DNA from: Aeromicrobium sp. Root344
GTDB lineage: Bacteria; Actinomycetota; Actinomycetes; Propionibacteriales; Nocardioidaceae
Assembly: GCF_001425755.1 (NCBI RefSeq)
Contig: NZ_LMDH01000001.1
Coordinates: 2,742,852 to 2,806,851, forward strand
DNA length: 64,000 nt
Direction: 5' to 3'
The notes under the pieces were generated by a model, which was not told where the DNA came from, ran no database searches, and saw only the letters and a program-made list of their open reading frames with translations. Within the stretch, counting starts at the first letter, position 1. Each line of letters opens with the position of its first letter. A program made the translations under genes and the position numbers. Positions 44,581-53,111 of the stretch are shown in pieces.

Positions 44581-44835
44581 GAGCGCCTTCGGCGCGACGG
44601 AGGGCCCATGAGTCTCGTCGTCCACACACTGGCGCCTACGGCGCGAAGAGCGGACGACGATCCCTTTGAGGGCGCCTTCGGCGCGACGGAGGGGCCCATG
44701 AGTCTCGTCGTCCGTCGACGGACCGCTACGCGGTGATGGAGCGGACGACGATCCCTAGATGGCGGCTTCGCCGCGCTGAGGGGCCCATGAGTCTCGTCGT
44801 TCACAGACTGGCGCCTGCGGCGCGAAGAGCGGACG
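44581..44835 (+). repeat. Three tandem units of a tRNA-Gly 3'-end-derived palindromic repeat
   Basis: Three units of about 80-90 bp, each with GGGCCCATGAGTCTCGTCGT, a GC-rich loop, then GAGCGGACGACGA. GAGTCTCGTCGTCC and GCGGACGACGA are the 3' part of the adjacent tRNA-Gly read in both orientations. Units: 44581-44667, 44668-44757, 44758-44835, the last one merging into the real tRNA 3' end. Two loops share ACTGGCGCCT(A/G)CGGCGCGAA. The region may act as a terminator cluster or be the scar of repeated recombination at the tRNA end. Confidence 0.75.
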
Positions 44836-44901
44836 ACGAGACTCGAACTCGCAACATTCTGCTTGGAAGGCAGAGACTCTAACCAATTGAGTTACGTCCG
44901 C
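44828..44901 (-). tRNA. tRNA-Gly (anticodon TCC)
   Basis: Minus-strand cloverleaf: acceptor GCGGACG/CGTCCGC, D stem ACTC/GAGT, anticodon stem TCTGC/GCAGA with loop CTTCCAA (anticodon TCC, reads GGA), T arm GCGAG-TTCGAGT-CTCGT, discriminator T. CCA is not encoded. Its 3' end is the source of the repeat to its left. Confidence 0.95.
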
Positions 44902-44948
44902 GAAGCCTTGCGGCAACGACGTCCATCTTGCCACATGGCCCGACCCGA

Positions 44949-45494
44949 TCAGGCGCCGGTGTGCACCACGACGTCGGCGTGGCGGCGGGTCTCCTCGACC
45001 GCGAAGTGGTCCGATTCCTGTGCGGCCCAGACGTCCCAGTACGGCGCAAAGACACCCCCGTCCCGTGCCAGCGCCCGCTCCTTGCGTACGTCGGCGGGCG
45101 CCTCGACCCAGATCAACAGGCTGAGGTACGGCCGGAGCATCGCGGCTCCGCTGCCGACGCCGTCGAGGATCAGCAGCGGTGCCGGCGGGACGTGCAGCAA
45201 CGCTCCGGGCCGGTCGCCGACCCAGTCCCATCGAGCCGCCGTCCCGATGTTGCCGACCGAGACCGCCGCGAGGACCCTGCGGACGATCGGAGGAGTGGCA
45301 TCGAGGCCGTGCCAGCCGGGGTAGAGATCCTCGAGGTGCAGCACGGCCGCGCCGGCAGCGTCCGCCAGCCCGCTGACGAGACTCGTCTTGCCCGAACCAC
45401 TCGGCCCGTCGACCGCCACGACGGTCGTCGTGCCACATGCGGGGTGTCGTTCGCGGATGAGCGCGACGAGGCGGTCGTACCGATGCGAGGTCAC
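44949..45494 (-). CDS. Uridine-kinase-like P-loop protein
   Basis: A 181-residue small NTPase of the uridine kinase/PRK fold. Walker A is GPSGSGKTSL near 28-37; LEDLYPGWHGLD near 55 is the substrate loop seen in actinobacterial uridine-kinase-like proteins; LLILDGVGSG near 107 corresponds to Walker B; a lid Arg-rich segment follows (APADVRKERALARD). It is shorter than true uridine kinase (about 210), so the substrate is uncertain. GTG 45494 is exactly 7 nt after minus-strand GACACT (45506-45501), a leaderless start that also fits the expected N-terminus. It lies between tRNA-Gly and tRNA-Pro. Confidence 0.75.
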   Translation of the reverse strand: MTSHRYDRLVALIRERHPACGTTTVVAVDGPSGSGKTSLVSGLADAAGAAVLHLEDLYPGWHGLDATPPIVRRVLAAVSVGNIGTAARWDWVGDRPGALLHVPPAPLLILDGVGSGAAMLRPYLSLLIWVEAPADVRKERALARDGGVFAPYWDVWAAQESDHFAVEETRRHADVVVHTGA

Positions 45495-45525
45495 GGGCCA
45501 AGTGTCCACTAGACTGGCGCGGCTA

Positions 45526-45599
45526 CGGGATGTAGCGCAGCTTGGTAGCGCATCCGCTTTGGGAGCGGAGGGCCGCAGGTTCAAATCCTGTCATCCCGA
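45526..45599 (+). tRNA. tRNA-Pro (anticodon TGG)
   Basis: Cloverleaf: acceptor CGGGATG/CATCCCG, D stem GCGC/GCGC, anticodon stem TCCGC/GCGGA with loop TTTGGGA (anticodon TGG), T arm GCAGG-TTCAAAT-CCTGT, discriminator A. CCA is not encoded. TTTTT follows within a few bases, a likely termination signal. Confidence 0.95.
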
Positions 45600-45695
45600 C
45601 TTTTTCGAGATCAGCACCAGACGTACGCCTGACCGCCGCGTGACGTTCACCCTCCACTGGAGCGTTGGTTCCGCCGCCCCTGACCGAATGGGGGT

Positions 45696-47339
45696 GTGAG
45701 CACGGGGCGCAGGCAGTTCCTGGTCGGCGGCGTGGGACTCGCCGCGGGGTTCAGTGTCCTGGGCTCCGAGATCCTGTCGACACCCGCGGAGTCGTCGACC
45801 GTGTCGCCGTTCCGGCACGGGGTGGCATCGGGCGATCCGCTCCCGGACGCCGTCGTGCTGTGGACCCGGGTCACGCCGACGGAGCAGTGCGCGCCGGGAT
45901 CCGGCCGCGGCCCCCGCGTCACGGTGCGCTGGGAAGTCGCGCTCGACGAGGCGTTCACCCACGTCGTACGCTCCGGCGCCGTCGCGACCGAGGCCGCCCG
46001 CGACCACACGGTCAAGCTCGATGCGACGGGGTTGGCACCGGGGACGGACCACTGGTTCCGCTTCGCGTACGGCGAAGCGGTGTCGCCGACCGGTCGTACG
46101 CGGACCGCCCCGGCGCCGGGCAGCATGCCCGAACGTTTGAGGTTCGGCGTGGTGTCGTGCGCCAACTGGCAGGCCGGCTGGTTCAGCTCCTACCGGCACC
46201 TCGCCGAGCGCGGTGACCTCGACGCCGTGATCCACCTCGGCGACTACCTGTACGAGTACCAGCCCGGCAAGTACTCCTACGGCCACCGCAACGAGGACGT
46301 ACGCCGACATGACCCGCCCCGAGAGACCGTGAGCCTCAGCGACTACCGCCGCCGGCACGCCCAGTACAAGACCGACCGCGACCTGCAGGCCCTGCACGCC
46401 GCGGTGCCGTTCATCGTGACCTGGGACGACCACGAGGTCGCCGACGGGAGCTGGGCGCACGGCGCGTACGAGCACCAGTCGCGTGAGGGCTCGTACGCGA
46501 AGCGAGCCCGGGCGGCTCAGCAGGCGTACGACGAGTGGATGCCGGTCCGGATCTCGGGCACGGCCGTGGCCGGTGACGGGCGGCGGATCTATCGGCGGCT
46601 GCAGTTCGGCCGCCTCGTCGACCTGTCGATGCTCGATCTCCGGAGCTATCGAAGCAAGCGCGTTGCCGAGACCGATCCGGCGATCGAGGATCCCGGACGC
46701 ACGATCGCGGGGGAGCACCAGCTCGCCTGGCTCTCGGCCAACCTCGCGACGTCGCCCTGCCGGTGGAAGCTCGTCGGCAACCCGGTCATGATCTCGCCCG
46801 TCACCGTGCCGCCACGCCCTGCGGCCGAGGAGTTCGCGCTGGGCCAGACCGTGAGCCTCACACCCCTCCGGTCGTCCGCGCCGAACACCGACGAGTGGGA
46901 CGGCTACCCCTCGGACCGCAGGCGTCTGCTCACCCGGGTGGAGTCGGACGAGACCACCGGCGTCGTGTTCCTGACCGGCGACGTGCACACGGCGTGGGCC
47001 AACGACGTACCAGGCCCGAGCGGCAGCATCGTGGCGACGGAATTCGTGTGCAGCTCGATCACGAGCAACAACGTCGACGACTTCATCGGTGCACGTCCTC
47101 GTACGGTCTCACTGACGCTGGAAGCGGCGATCCAGGCGGAGAATCCGCACGTCCGGTTCGTGAACCTCGACGACCACGGGCACTCGGTCGTCGAGGTGAC
47201 ACCCGAGCGGGTCCAGATGGACTGGTACGCCGTGGACGACCGCCGCGACCCGCGCTCCGCATCGCGGCGACTCGCGTCATGGGCCGTGAGGTCAGGCACC
47301 GCACGGGTCGAGGCGGCGGGCCGGTCGCTCGAGGCATGA
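45696..47339 (+). CDS. phoD: PhoD-family alkaline phosphatase, Tat-exported
   Basis: A 547-residue secreted phosphodiesterase/phosphomonoesterase. The N-terminus STGRRQFLVGGVGLAAGFSVL is a twin-arginine signal. A PhoD N-domain (FRHGVASGDPLPDAVVLWTRV) precedes the metallophosphatase domain: VVSCANWQAG (Cys metal ligand), HLGDYLYEY, TWDDHEVADGSW and FLTGDVHTAWANDV. PhoD uses Fe/Ca to release phosphate from teichoic acid and other esters. GTG 45696 has a G-rich stretch upstream. It stands alone, and no Pho box could be identified with confidence. Confidence 0.92.
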   Translation: MSTGRRQFLVGGVGLAAGFSVLGSEILSTPAESSTVSPFRHGVASGDPLPDAVVLWTRVTPTEQCAPGSGRGPRVTVRWEVALDEAFTHVVRSGAVATEAARDHTVKLDATGLAPGTDHWFRFAYGEAVSPTGRTRTAPAPGSMPERLRFGVVSCANWQAGWFSSYRHLAERGDLDAVIHLGDYLYEYQPGKYSYGHRNEDVRRHDPPRETVSLSDYRRRHAQYKTDRDLQALHAAVPFIVTWDDHEVADGSWAHGAYEHQSREGSYAKRARAAQQAYDEWMPVRISGTAVAGDGRRIYRRLQFGRLVDLSMLDLRSYRSKRVAETDPAIEDPGRTIAGEHQLAWLSANLATSPCRWKLVGNPVMISPVTVPPRPAAEEFALGQTVSLTPLRSSAPNTDEWDGYPSDRRRLLTRVESDETTGVVFLTGDVHTAWANDVPGPSGSIVATEFVCSSITSNNVDDFIGARPRTVSLTLEAAIQAENPHVRFVNLDDHGHSVVEVTPERVQMDWYAVDDRRDPRSASRRLASWAVRSGTARVEAAGRSLEA

Positions 47340-47468
47340 TCGCTGCCGAGACTCGATTCGGGGCCTGTTGGGCTCCCATGAGAGACTGGTACGTCGCTGT
47401 ATTCGCCGCGCGCATGCCGGCTGCAGCCCCCAACCGTCAAGCATCGAGATCATGCAGGAGTCAGTCAC

Positions 47469-48836
47469 GTGAAGAGCACCACCGAGACACTGAGCCCCAC
47501 CCGGATCAAGCTCACCATCGAGGTGCCGTTCGAGGAGTTCAAGCCCAGCCTCGATGCTGCCTACAAGACCATCGGCTCGCAGATCACGATCCCCGGTTTC
47601 CGCAAGGGCAAGGTTCCCGCGGCGATCGTCGACCAGCGAGTCGGCCGCACCGCGGTCCTCGACGAGGCCATCAACTCCGCGCTGCCCGGCTGGTACAGCC
47701 AGGCGCTGCAAGACACCAAGATCCAGCCGCTGAGCCAGCCCGAGATCGACCTGTCGAAGTTCGAGGACGGCGAGCCCATCGAGGTCACCGCCGAGCTCGA
47801 CGTACGTCCTGAGCTCGAGCTCCCCGACGTGTCGACCATCGAGGTCACGGTCGAGGACGCCGAGATCAGCGACGACGACGTCGAGGAGCAGCTCACCGCG
47901 CTGCGTGAGCGTTTCGCGACGTTCGCCGAGGTCGACCGCGCTGCCGCCGAGGGCGACTTCCTGACGATCGACCTCTCGGCGTCGCAGAACGGCGAGGACA
48001 TCGAGGCCGCGCAGGCTGAGGGCATGCCCTACACGATCGGCCGCGCGACGATGCTCGACGGGCTCGACGAGGCTCTGATCGGCCTCAAGGCCGGCGAGTC
48101 CAAGACGTTCACGACCAAGCTCGTCGGCGGTGAGCTCGCCGGCCAGGACGTCGACGTCACCGTCACCGTCAAGGACGTCAAGGAGCAGCAGCTGCCCGAG
48201 CTCGACGAGGAGTTCGCCCAGACCGCGTCGGAGTTCGACACGATCGAGGAGCTCCGCGCCGACCTCACCGACCGCGTGACCCGCGGCAAGCGGATGCAGC
48301 AGGCCAACGAGGCCCGCGACCTCGTCCTCGACGAGATCGTCAGCAAGATCGACGCCCCGCTGCCGGAGAACCTCGTCACCGAGGAGATCGACAGCCGCCG
48401 CCAGCAGATCGAGCAGCAGCTCGCGATGGCCGGCGTCGAGTTCCAGACCTACCTCGACGACGAGAAGCAGACGATCGACGAGTTCGAGGCCGACCTCGAG
48501 AAGCGCGTCCGCGACTCGCTGATCGCGCAGTTCGTGCTCGACCAGATCGTCGCCAACGAAGAGTTCGGCATCGACGACGCCGAGCTGTCGCAGCACATCA
48601 TGCGCCGCGCCCAGCAGTCCGGCGAGGATCCGAACGCCTACATCCAGCACATCATGGAGCACAACCACGTGCCCGAGATGGTGAGTGAGGTGCTGCGCGG
48701 CAAGGCGCTCGCGTCGCTCGTGGAGTCCGCCAAGGTCACCGACAAGTCGGGCAACGCGATCGAGCTGTCGAAGCTGCAGGCCGACGGCACGTACGCGGAC
48801 GAGGCCGACGACGCCGAGGCTCCTGCCGAGGCGTGA
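47469..48836 (+). CDS. tig: Trigger factor, ribosome-associated chaperone/PPIase
   Basis: A 455-residue trigger factor. The ribosome-binding domain has the signature GFRKGKVPAAIVDQRVG (about 42-58). The FKBP-like PPIase domain lies at about 160-240 (GDFLTIDLSA, MLDGLDEALIGLKAGESKTF). A long helical C-terminal domain ends with an acidic tail (DEADDAEAPAEA). It binds near the exit tunnel and protects nascent chains. GTG 47469 follows CAGGAG (47455-47460). In many actinobacteria clpP1P2 follows; here a lipase-like gene follows instead, after a weak terminator. Confidence 0.96.
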   Translation: MKSTTETLSPTRIKLTIEVPFEEFKPSLDAAYKTIGSQITIPGFRKGKVPAAIVDQRVGRTAVLDEAINSALPGWYSQALQDTKIQPLSQPEIDLSKFEDGEPIEVTAELDVRPELELPDVSTIEVTVEDAEISDDDVEEQLTALRERFATFAEVDRAAAEGDFLTIDLSASQNGEDIEAAQAEGMPYTIGRATMLDGLDEALIGLKAGESKTFTTKLVGGELAGQDVDVTVTVKDVKEQQLPELDEEFAQTASEFDTIEELRADLTDRVTRGKRMQQANEARDLVLDEIVSKIDAPLPENLVTEEIDSRRQQIEQQLAMAGVEFQTYLDDEKQTIDEFEADLEKRVRDSLIAQFVLDQIVANEEFGIDDAELSQHIMRRAQQSGEDPNAYIQHIMEHNHVPEMVSEVLRGKALASLVESAKVTDKSGNAIELSKLQADGTYADEADDAEAPAEA

Positions 48837-48842
48837 CCGACG

Positions 48843-48869
48843 ACTCCCCGCGCGGGAGTTCATTTTCGG
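48843..48869 (+). terminator. Intrinsic terminator after tig
   Basis: ACTCCC-CGCGC-GGGAGT (48843-48859) followed by TCATTTTC. The stem is short, so termination may be partial. Confidence 0.5.
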
Positions 48870-48893
48870 TTCGGATACCGGCAGTATGTACTC

Positions 48894-50153
48894 ATGCCCG
48901 ATGAACCTGCACGGACGACTGACGTCGCGGCGCTGGCTCTCGACTACAGCGACCGCCTGATCGTCGGCACGGTCCGCGACCTGCACTCCGCCGTCACCAA
49001 GCGCATGTTCAAGGCGACGCGGGTCGTCGGCGGACACGTGCCGGAGTCGCTGCACGACGCCGTCGTGACCTCGGTCTACGGCGCGATCTCCGGTGTGCTC
49101 CGCGTCTCGAGCGGCTCGGTCCGCGCGCTCGCGACTCGTGGCGTGGGCCGTCCGATCGAGGACACCAGGCGCGGCCGGCTCGTCGTCGCGGCCGTCAACG
49201 GGCTCATCGGTGACGAGCTGCGCATGCTCGACGACCCCCAGGCCATCACGATGGCCATCCGGCACGAGGGCCAGGACGTGCCCGCGACGTCGTGGCCGCT
49301 CGCCGAGGCGTTCCGCGAGGGCACGAGCCACCCGGTCGTCTTCCTCCACGGGCTCTGCGAGAACGACGAGTCATGGGCCAACGGCGCGAAGGTGCACGGC
49401 ACGACGTACGCCGAGCGGATCCTCGCCGAGACCGATGGCACGCCGGTCATGATCCGCTACAACACCGGCCTCCACATCTCCGAGAACGGCAAGCACCTCG
49501 ACGCGTTGCTGCAGCAGGTCGTCGAGGCATGGCCCGTCCCGGTCACCCGCATCACGCTGATCGGCCACTCGATGGGCGGGCTCGTGGCTCGGGCCGCGAC
49601 CAACCACGCGACGGCCTCAGGCCAGACGTGGCAGCACCTCGTGCGCGACGTGGTGTGCCTCGGCACGCCCCACGCAGGCGCGAACCTCGAGAAGGTCGCC
49701 CACCTGGGCTCGCGGCTGCTGCGGTTCTGGCCCGAATCTGCACCGTTCAGCTCGATCCTCGAGAGCCGGTCGGCCGGCATCGTCGACCTGCGCCACGGCT
49801 ACATCACCAAGGACGAGTGGGAGGGCCAGGACCTCACCGGTCAGTGGGGGCTCGACCGCATCGCGGCTGCCCCGTTGCCACACGCCGAGTATCACTTCGT
49901 CGCCGCCACGCTCGGGGCCTCGCAGCGCCATCCGCTGAGCGCCGTGCTCGGCGACCTGCTCGTGCACTTCTCGTCGGCGACCGGTGTCGGGCGCACGGGA
50001 CCGATCGTCGACGGCGCCACGTTCGAGTACCTCCCCAGCGCTCACCATTTCGCCTTGCTCAACCACCCCCGAGTGGGCGACTGGCTCGTCGAGTGGCTCA
50101 ACTCCCGGACGCGCAACGTACGGGCGCTGCCCGCCGCGCCGCGCCGGGCCTGA
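48894..50153 (+). CDS. Lipase-like alpha/beta hydrolase
   Basis: A 419-residue protein with about 130 residues of helical N-terminal extension, then a lipase/PGAP1-like alpha/beta hydrolase: VVFLHGLCENDESW (oxyanion loop, about 143), GHSMGGLVARAA (nucleophile Ser, about 224), CLGTPHAGANLEKVAHLGSRLLRFWP, and a C-terminal His in HHFALLNHPRVGDWL. The LGTPHAG motif is typical of triacylglycerol lipases. No signal peptide. ATG 48894 lies 7 nt after CAGTAT (48882-48887), leaderless. The N-terminal extension may bind membranes; substrate unknown. Confidence 0.82.
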   Translation: MPDEPARTTDVAALALDYSDRLIVGTVRDLHSAVTKRMFKATRVVGGHVPESLHDAVVTSVYGAISGVLRVSSGSVRALATRGVGRPIEDTRRGRLVVAAVNGLIGDELRMLDDPQAITMAIRHEGQDVPATSWPLAEAFREGTSHPVVFLHGLCENDESWANGAKVHGTTYAERILAETDGTPVMIRYNTGLHISENGKHLDALLQQVVEAWPVPVTRITLIGHSMGGLVARAATNHATASGQTWQHLVRDVVCLGTPHAGANLEKVAHLGSRLLRFWPESAPFSSILESRSAGIVDLRHGYITKDEWEGQDLTGQWGLDRIAAAPLPHAEYHFVAATLGASQRHPLSAVLGDLLVHFSSATGVGRTGPIVDGATFEYLPSAHHFALLNHPRVGDWLVEWLNSRTRNVRALPAAPRRA

Positions 50154-50181
50154 GCCCGTCCGAACCACGAAAGGCCTGACC

Positions 50182-50664
50182 ATGGGGCAGCCCCCGCTCG
50201 AGTCGACCACCCGGATCTCCGCGACGCCCGACGAGGTGTGGGCGGCCGTGTCGGACGTCAAGGCGATGCCCCGACGCAGCCCGGAGCTGGTCGGCATGTG
50301 GCTGTTCGGCAAGCCCAAGGTCGGTCGTCGCGGCATCAACCTCAACCGGCGCAAGGGCTTCGTGTGGCCAACGTTCAGTCGCGTCGTGCAGTGGAAGCCG
50401 CCGGCCAACGACAACGGCCGCGGCGTCTTCCGGTTCCACGTGTGGCCCACGAACGTCGACTGGTCCTACGAGATCGAGCCCGCCGATGGCGGCACGCGAC
50501 TCACGGAGCGGCGCACGGCCCTGCCCAACCCGTCGCCGAGCGTCCGGTGGACCGCGCGTCTCGCCCTGGGCGGGGCCGACGCCCACGACGCCGAGCTGTG
50601 CGACGGGATGGACCGTACGCTCGCCGCGATCAAGTCCGAGATCGAGAACGTCGCTCAGCGGTAG
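50182..50664 (+). CDS. SRPBCC (START-like) family protein
   Basis: A 160-residue polyketide-cyclase/START-fold protein. STTRISATPDEVWAAVSDVKAMPRRSPE is the usual first strand-helix unit, and WSYEIEPADGGTRLTERR the late beta strands; a long C-terminal helix closes the hydrophobic cavity. It probably binds a lipid-like ligand. ATG 50182 follows GAAAGG (50169-50174). It lies 28 bp after the lipase-like gene and may be co-transcribed with it. It overlaps the convergent flavin reductase gene by 10 bp. Confidence 0.85.
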   Translation: MGQPPLESTTRISATPDEVWAAVSDVKAMPRRSPELVGMWLFGKPKVGRRGINLNRRKGFVWPTFSRVVQWKPPANDNGRGVFRFHVWPTNVDWSYEIEPADGGTRLTERRTALPNPSPSVRWTARLALGGADAHDAELCDGMDRTLAAIKSEIENVAQR

Positions 50665-51293
50665 AGCTCCTCGTCGATGCTCGCCAGCCGTGACGGATGA
50701 ACCCGCTCGCCCAGGCCGTAGAACTGCTGGAAGCTCATGATGAGCGGCCGCCAGCGATCAGGGTCGATGCGGTGATCCGTTCCCGGCATGCGGATCGTGT
50801 CGTGCACGTGGACGCGCTCGACCTGCACCTCGAACATCACGGTGCCCTCGCCGATCGGACCGAGGTCGACGACGTGCGCCTCCAGGTTGACGGGGCACTC
50901 GGCGATGCGCTGAGCCCTGACCGTCTCGGACGGCAGCGGCGTGAGGCCGGCGCGCCCGAACTTGTCCGGCTCGTAGCGGTAGCCGCGCTCGGCCTTCGCC
51001 GCCGGGACGTCCTGACGCCCCGTCGTCAACGCGAGCCGGTCGACCTCGGTGGCCAGGTCGACCGACGGCAGGTTGAGCACGCATCCGAGGTTGCGCCGCA
51101 GGTTTGCCGCAGTCTGCGAGCGGGCGCCGATGCCCAGGACGCCGGTGTGCCCGAGCCAGAACGCTGACGACATCGGCATGATGTTGCTGCTGCCGTCAGG
51201 GTTGACCGACGTGAGCAGGACGACAGGAGTGCCGAAGTAGAGGATCGCCGGGTCGATCACGGTGTGCGAGTCGCAGGTCTGCGTCGTGGTCAT
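50655..51293 (-). CDS. Flavin reductase-like FMN-binding protein
   Basis: A 212-residue protein with the split-barrel FMN fold: FGTPVVLLTSVNPDGSSNIMPMSSAFWLG (FMN phosphate loop), ANLRRNLGCVLNLPS and CPVNLEAHVVDLGPIGEGTVMFEVQVERVHVH. Members reduce flavin for monooxygenases or act on small substrates. ATG 51293 lies exactly 7 nt after minus-strand GACGAT (51305-51300), leaderless. No partner monooxygenase is adjacent. Confidence 0.85.
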   Translation of the reverse strand: MTTTQTCDSHTVIDPAILYFGTPVVLLTSVNPDGSSNIMPMSSAFWLGHTGVLGIGARSQTAANLRRNLGCVLNLPSVDLATEVDRLALTTGRQDVPAAKAERGYRYEPDKFGRAGLTPLPSETVRAQRIAECPVNLEAHVVDLGPIGEGTVMFEVQVERVHVHDTIRMPGTDHRIDPDRWRPLIMSFQQFYGLGERVHPSRLASIDEELYR

Positions 51294-51357
51294 ACGCCCA
51301 TCGTCCGGGACGTCCGACGCCTGGACCGGCGGGTTTCGGACGTGACGTTTGCGCGGG

Positions 51358-52095
51358 TCAGCGATCGACGAGGGTGAGCTCGAACGCGTACAGGTCGGGG
51401 CGGTAGGCGTGCCGGCCGTACTCGACGGCGCGGCCGGCGTTGTCGTACGCCGTGCGCTGCATCGTGAGCAGGGGAGCACCCTTCTTCTCGCCGAGCAGGG
51501 CGGCCTCGTCGGCGCCCGCACCCCGGGCGCCGATGCGTTGCCGAGCCACGCGCATGAGGATGCCGGACGTACGCATGTGCGCGTAGAGCCCGGTCTTCTC
51601 CAGGTCGACCGCGTCGAGGTCGACGACGTCGAGCGGGATGAAGTTGTGCATCACGGCGAGCGGTTGCTTGCCCACGAACCGGAGGCGCTCGAGCGACCAG
51701 ACGTCGTCGCCGATGCCGAGCTGCAGCTCGTGCGCGACGTCCTCCTCGGCGGCGACCTTGCCCACCGCGAGCACCTCCGTGCGGGGCTTCTGACCCGCGG
51801 CGCTGAGGTCGTCGAACAGGCTCGTCAGCTCGACGGAGCGGCGGATCTTGCCGTGCACGACCTGCGTGCCCACGCCGCGCTTGCGGACGAGCATGCCCTT
51901 GTCGACCAGCACCTGGATCGCCTGGCGCATCGTGGGCCGGGACAGCCCGAGGTCCTTCGCGAGGGCGATCTCGTTGTCGATCCGCTCGCCGGGGGCGATC
52001 TCGCCGCTCAGGATCGCGTGCTCGAACTGCTCGGCCACCTGGAAGTACAACGGGACGGGACTCGACCGGTCGAGCGTGAACCTGGGGCCTGGCAT
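51358..52095 (-). CDS. GntR/HutC-family regulator, probable inositol repressor
   Basis: A 245-residue GntR protein of the HutC subfamily. The N-terminal wHTH (about 20-80: VPLYFQVAEQFEHAILSGEIAPGERIDNEIALAKDLGLSRPTMRQAIQVL) is followed by a UTRA effector domain (about 95-240: EVLAVGKV...WSLERLRFVGKQPLAVMHNFIP). ATG 52095 is exactly 7 nt after minus-strand TACATT (52107-52102), with TTGACG (52129-52124) 16 nt upstream as -35, so a strong leaderless promoter; ATG 52116 lies upstream of the start point. It is divergent from the inositol operon, and paired TGTCAGNACA sites between them make it the probable repressor, relieved by an inositol intermediate. Confidence 0.85.
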   Translation of the reverse strand: MPGPRFTLDRSSPVPLYFQVAEQFEHAILSGEIAPGERIDNEIALAKDLGLSRPTMRQAIQVLVDKGMLVRKRGVGTQVVHGKIRRSVELTSLFDDLSAAGQKPRTEVLAVGKVAAEEDVAHELQLGIGDDVWSLERLRFVGKQPLAVMHNFIPLDVVDLDAVDLEKTGLYAHMRTSGILMRVARQRIGARGAGADEAALLGEKKGAPLLTMQRTAYDNAGRAVEYGRHAYRPDLYAFELTLVDR

Positions 52096-52123
52096 GCGGA
52101 CAATGTATCGACTCATGACTAGA

Positions 52124-52201
52124 CGTCAATATGTCAGGACAAAGGGTTGACACGGCGTGTGAGGGCCGACACACTCATCCTTGATAGTTTGTCAGCACAA
52201 A
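52124..52201 (+). promoter_or_regulatory. Divergent iol/gntR promoter region with two operators
   Basis: Two similar sites, TATGTCAGGACAAA (52130-52143) and TTTGTCAGCACAAA (52188-52201), match at 12 of 14 positions and carry the palindrome TGTC-AG-GACA or TTTGT-N4-ACAAA. The first abuts the gntR -35 (minus strand, 52129-52124) and the iol -35 TTGACA (52147-52152). The iol -10 may be CACACT (52170-52175, spacing 17), with start near 52182. The second site lies just downstream, so one regulator can control both directions. Confidence 0.6.
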
Positions 52202-52217
52202 CCCGCAAAGGAACCGC

Positions 52218-53111
52218 ATGACCGCGAGCGAGCTCCGCCCGACCGGCCCCCGAGTGGCCGGTGCCCCCATCTCCTGGGGGGTGTGCGAGGTCCCCGGATG
52301 GGGATACCAGATGCCGCCCGAGCGGGTCATGACCGAGATGGAACGCCTCGGGCTGGTTGCGACGGAGTTCGGTCCCGACGGATTCCTGCCCGAGGACCCC
52401 GAGGCCAAGGCCGCCTTCCTCGCGACGTACGGACTGCAGGCGGTCGGCGGGTTCCTCCCCGTCCTGCTGCACGACCCGGAGCACGAGCCGATGGGCGAGG
52501 TCGACGTCTTCATCGACAGCTGCCTGGCGACCGGTGCTGGTGTCGTCGTGCTGGCCGCCTCCACCGGCCACGACGGCTACGACGAGCGTCCCGTCCTCGA
52601 CGACGTGCAGTGGAAGACGCTGCTGACCAACCTCGACCGCATCGCGGACCACGCCGCCGAGCGTGGCGTGCTCGCCGTGATCCACCCGCACATCGGCACG
52701 ATGGTCGAGGACGCGGCCGACGTGCAGCGGGTCGTCGACGGGTCTCACATCGGCTTCTGCATCGACACGGGCCACCTCAAGGCCGCCGGTGCGGACCCCG
52801 TCGCCATCACCTTGGCCAACCTCGACCGGGTCAAGCACGTGCACCTCAAGGACGTCGATGCGGCCAAGGCGGCCAAGGTCGTCGCCAAGGAGATCACGTT
52901 CTCCGACGCGGTCGCGGACGGGATGTGGCAGGTGCTCGGCGCCGGCGACGTCGACGTCAAGGCGATGGTGGAGGCGCTTCAGGGTGCCGGCTACGACGGC
53001 TGGTACGTCCTGGAGCAGGACGTCATGTTCAAGGACGGCGAGCCCGAGGGCGAAGGCCCGATCGCCGACGTCCGCGCGAGCCTCGACTACCTGAAGGCTG
53101 TCCTGGCGTGA
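52218..53111 (+). CDS. iolE: Myo-inosose-2 dehydratase-like (IolE)
   Basis: A 297-residue TIM-barrel of the xylose-isomerase-like fold. It dehydrates scyllo-inosose to the cyclohexane-trione intermediate. Conserved: APISWGVCEVPGWG at the N-terminus, VIHPHIGTMVED, FCIDTGHLKAAGADP (metal-binding Asp/His), HVHLKDVD and the C-terminal YVLEQDV Glu. ATG 52218 follows AAAGGAAC. First gene of the operon; its stop overlaps iolC (GTGA). Confidence 0.92.
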   Translation: MTASELRPTGPRVAGAPISWGVCEVPGWGYQMPPERVMTEMERLGLVATEFGPDGFLPEDPEAKAAFLATYGLQAVGGFLPVLLHDPEHEPMGEVDVFIDSCLATGAGVVVLAASTGHDGYDERPVLDDVQWKTLLTNLDRIADHAAERGVLAVIHPHIGTMVEDAADVQRVVDGSHIGFCIDTGHLKAAGADPVAITLANLDRVKHVHLKDVDAAKAAKVVAKEITFSDAVADGMWQVLGAGDVDVKAMVEALQGAGYDGWYVLEQDVMFKDGEPEGEGPIADVRASLDYLKAVLA

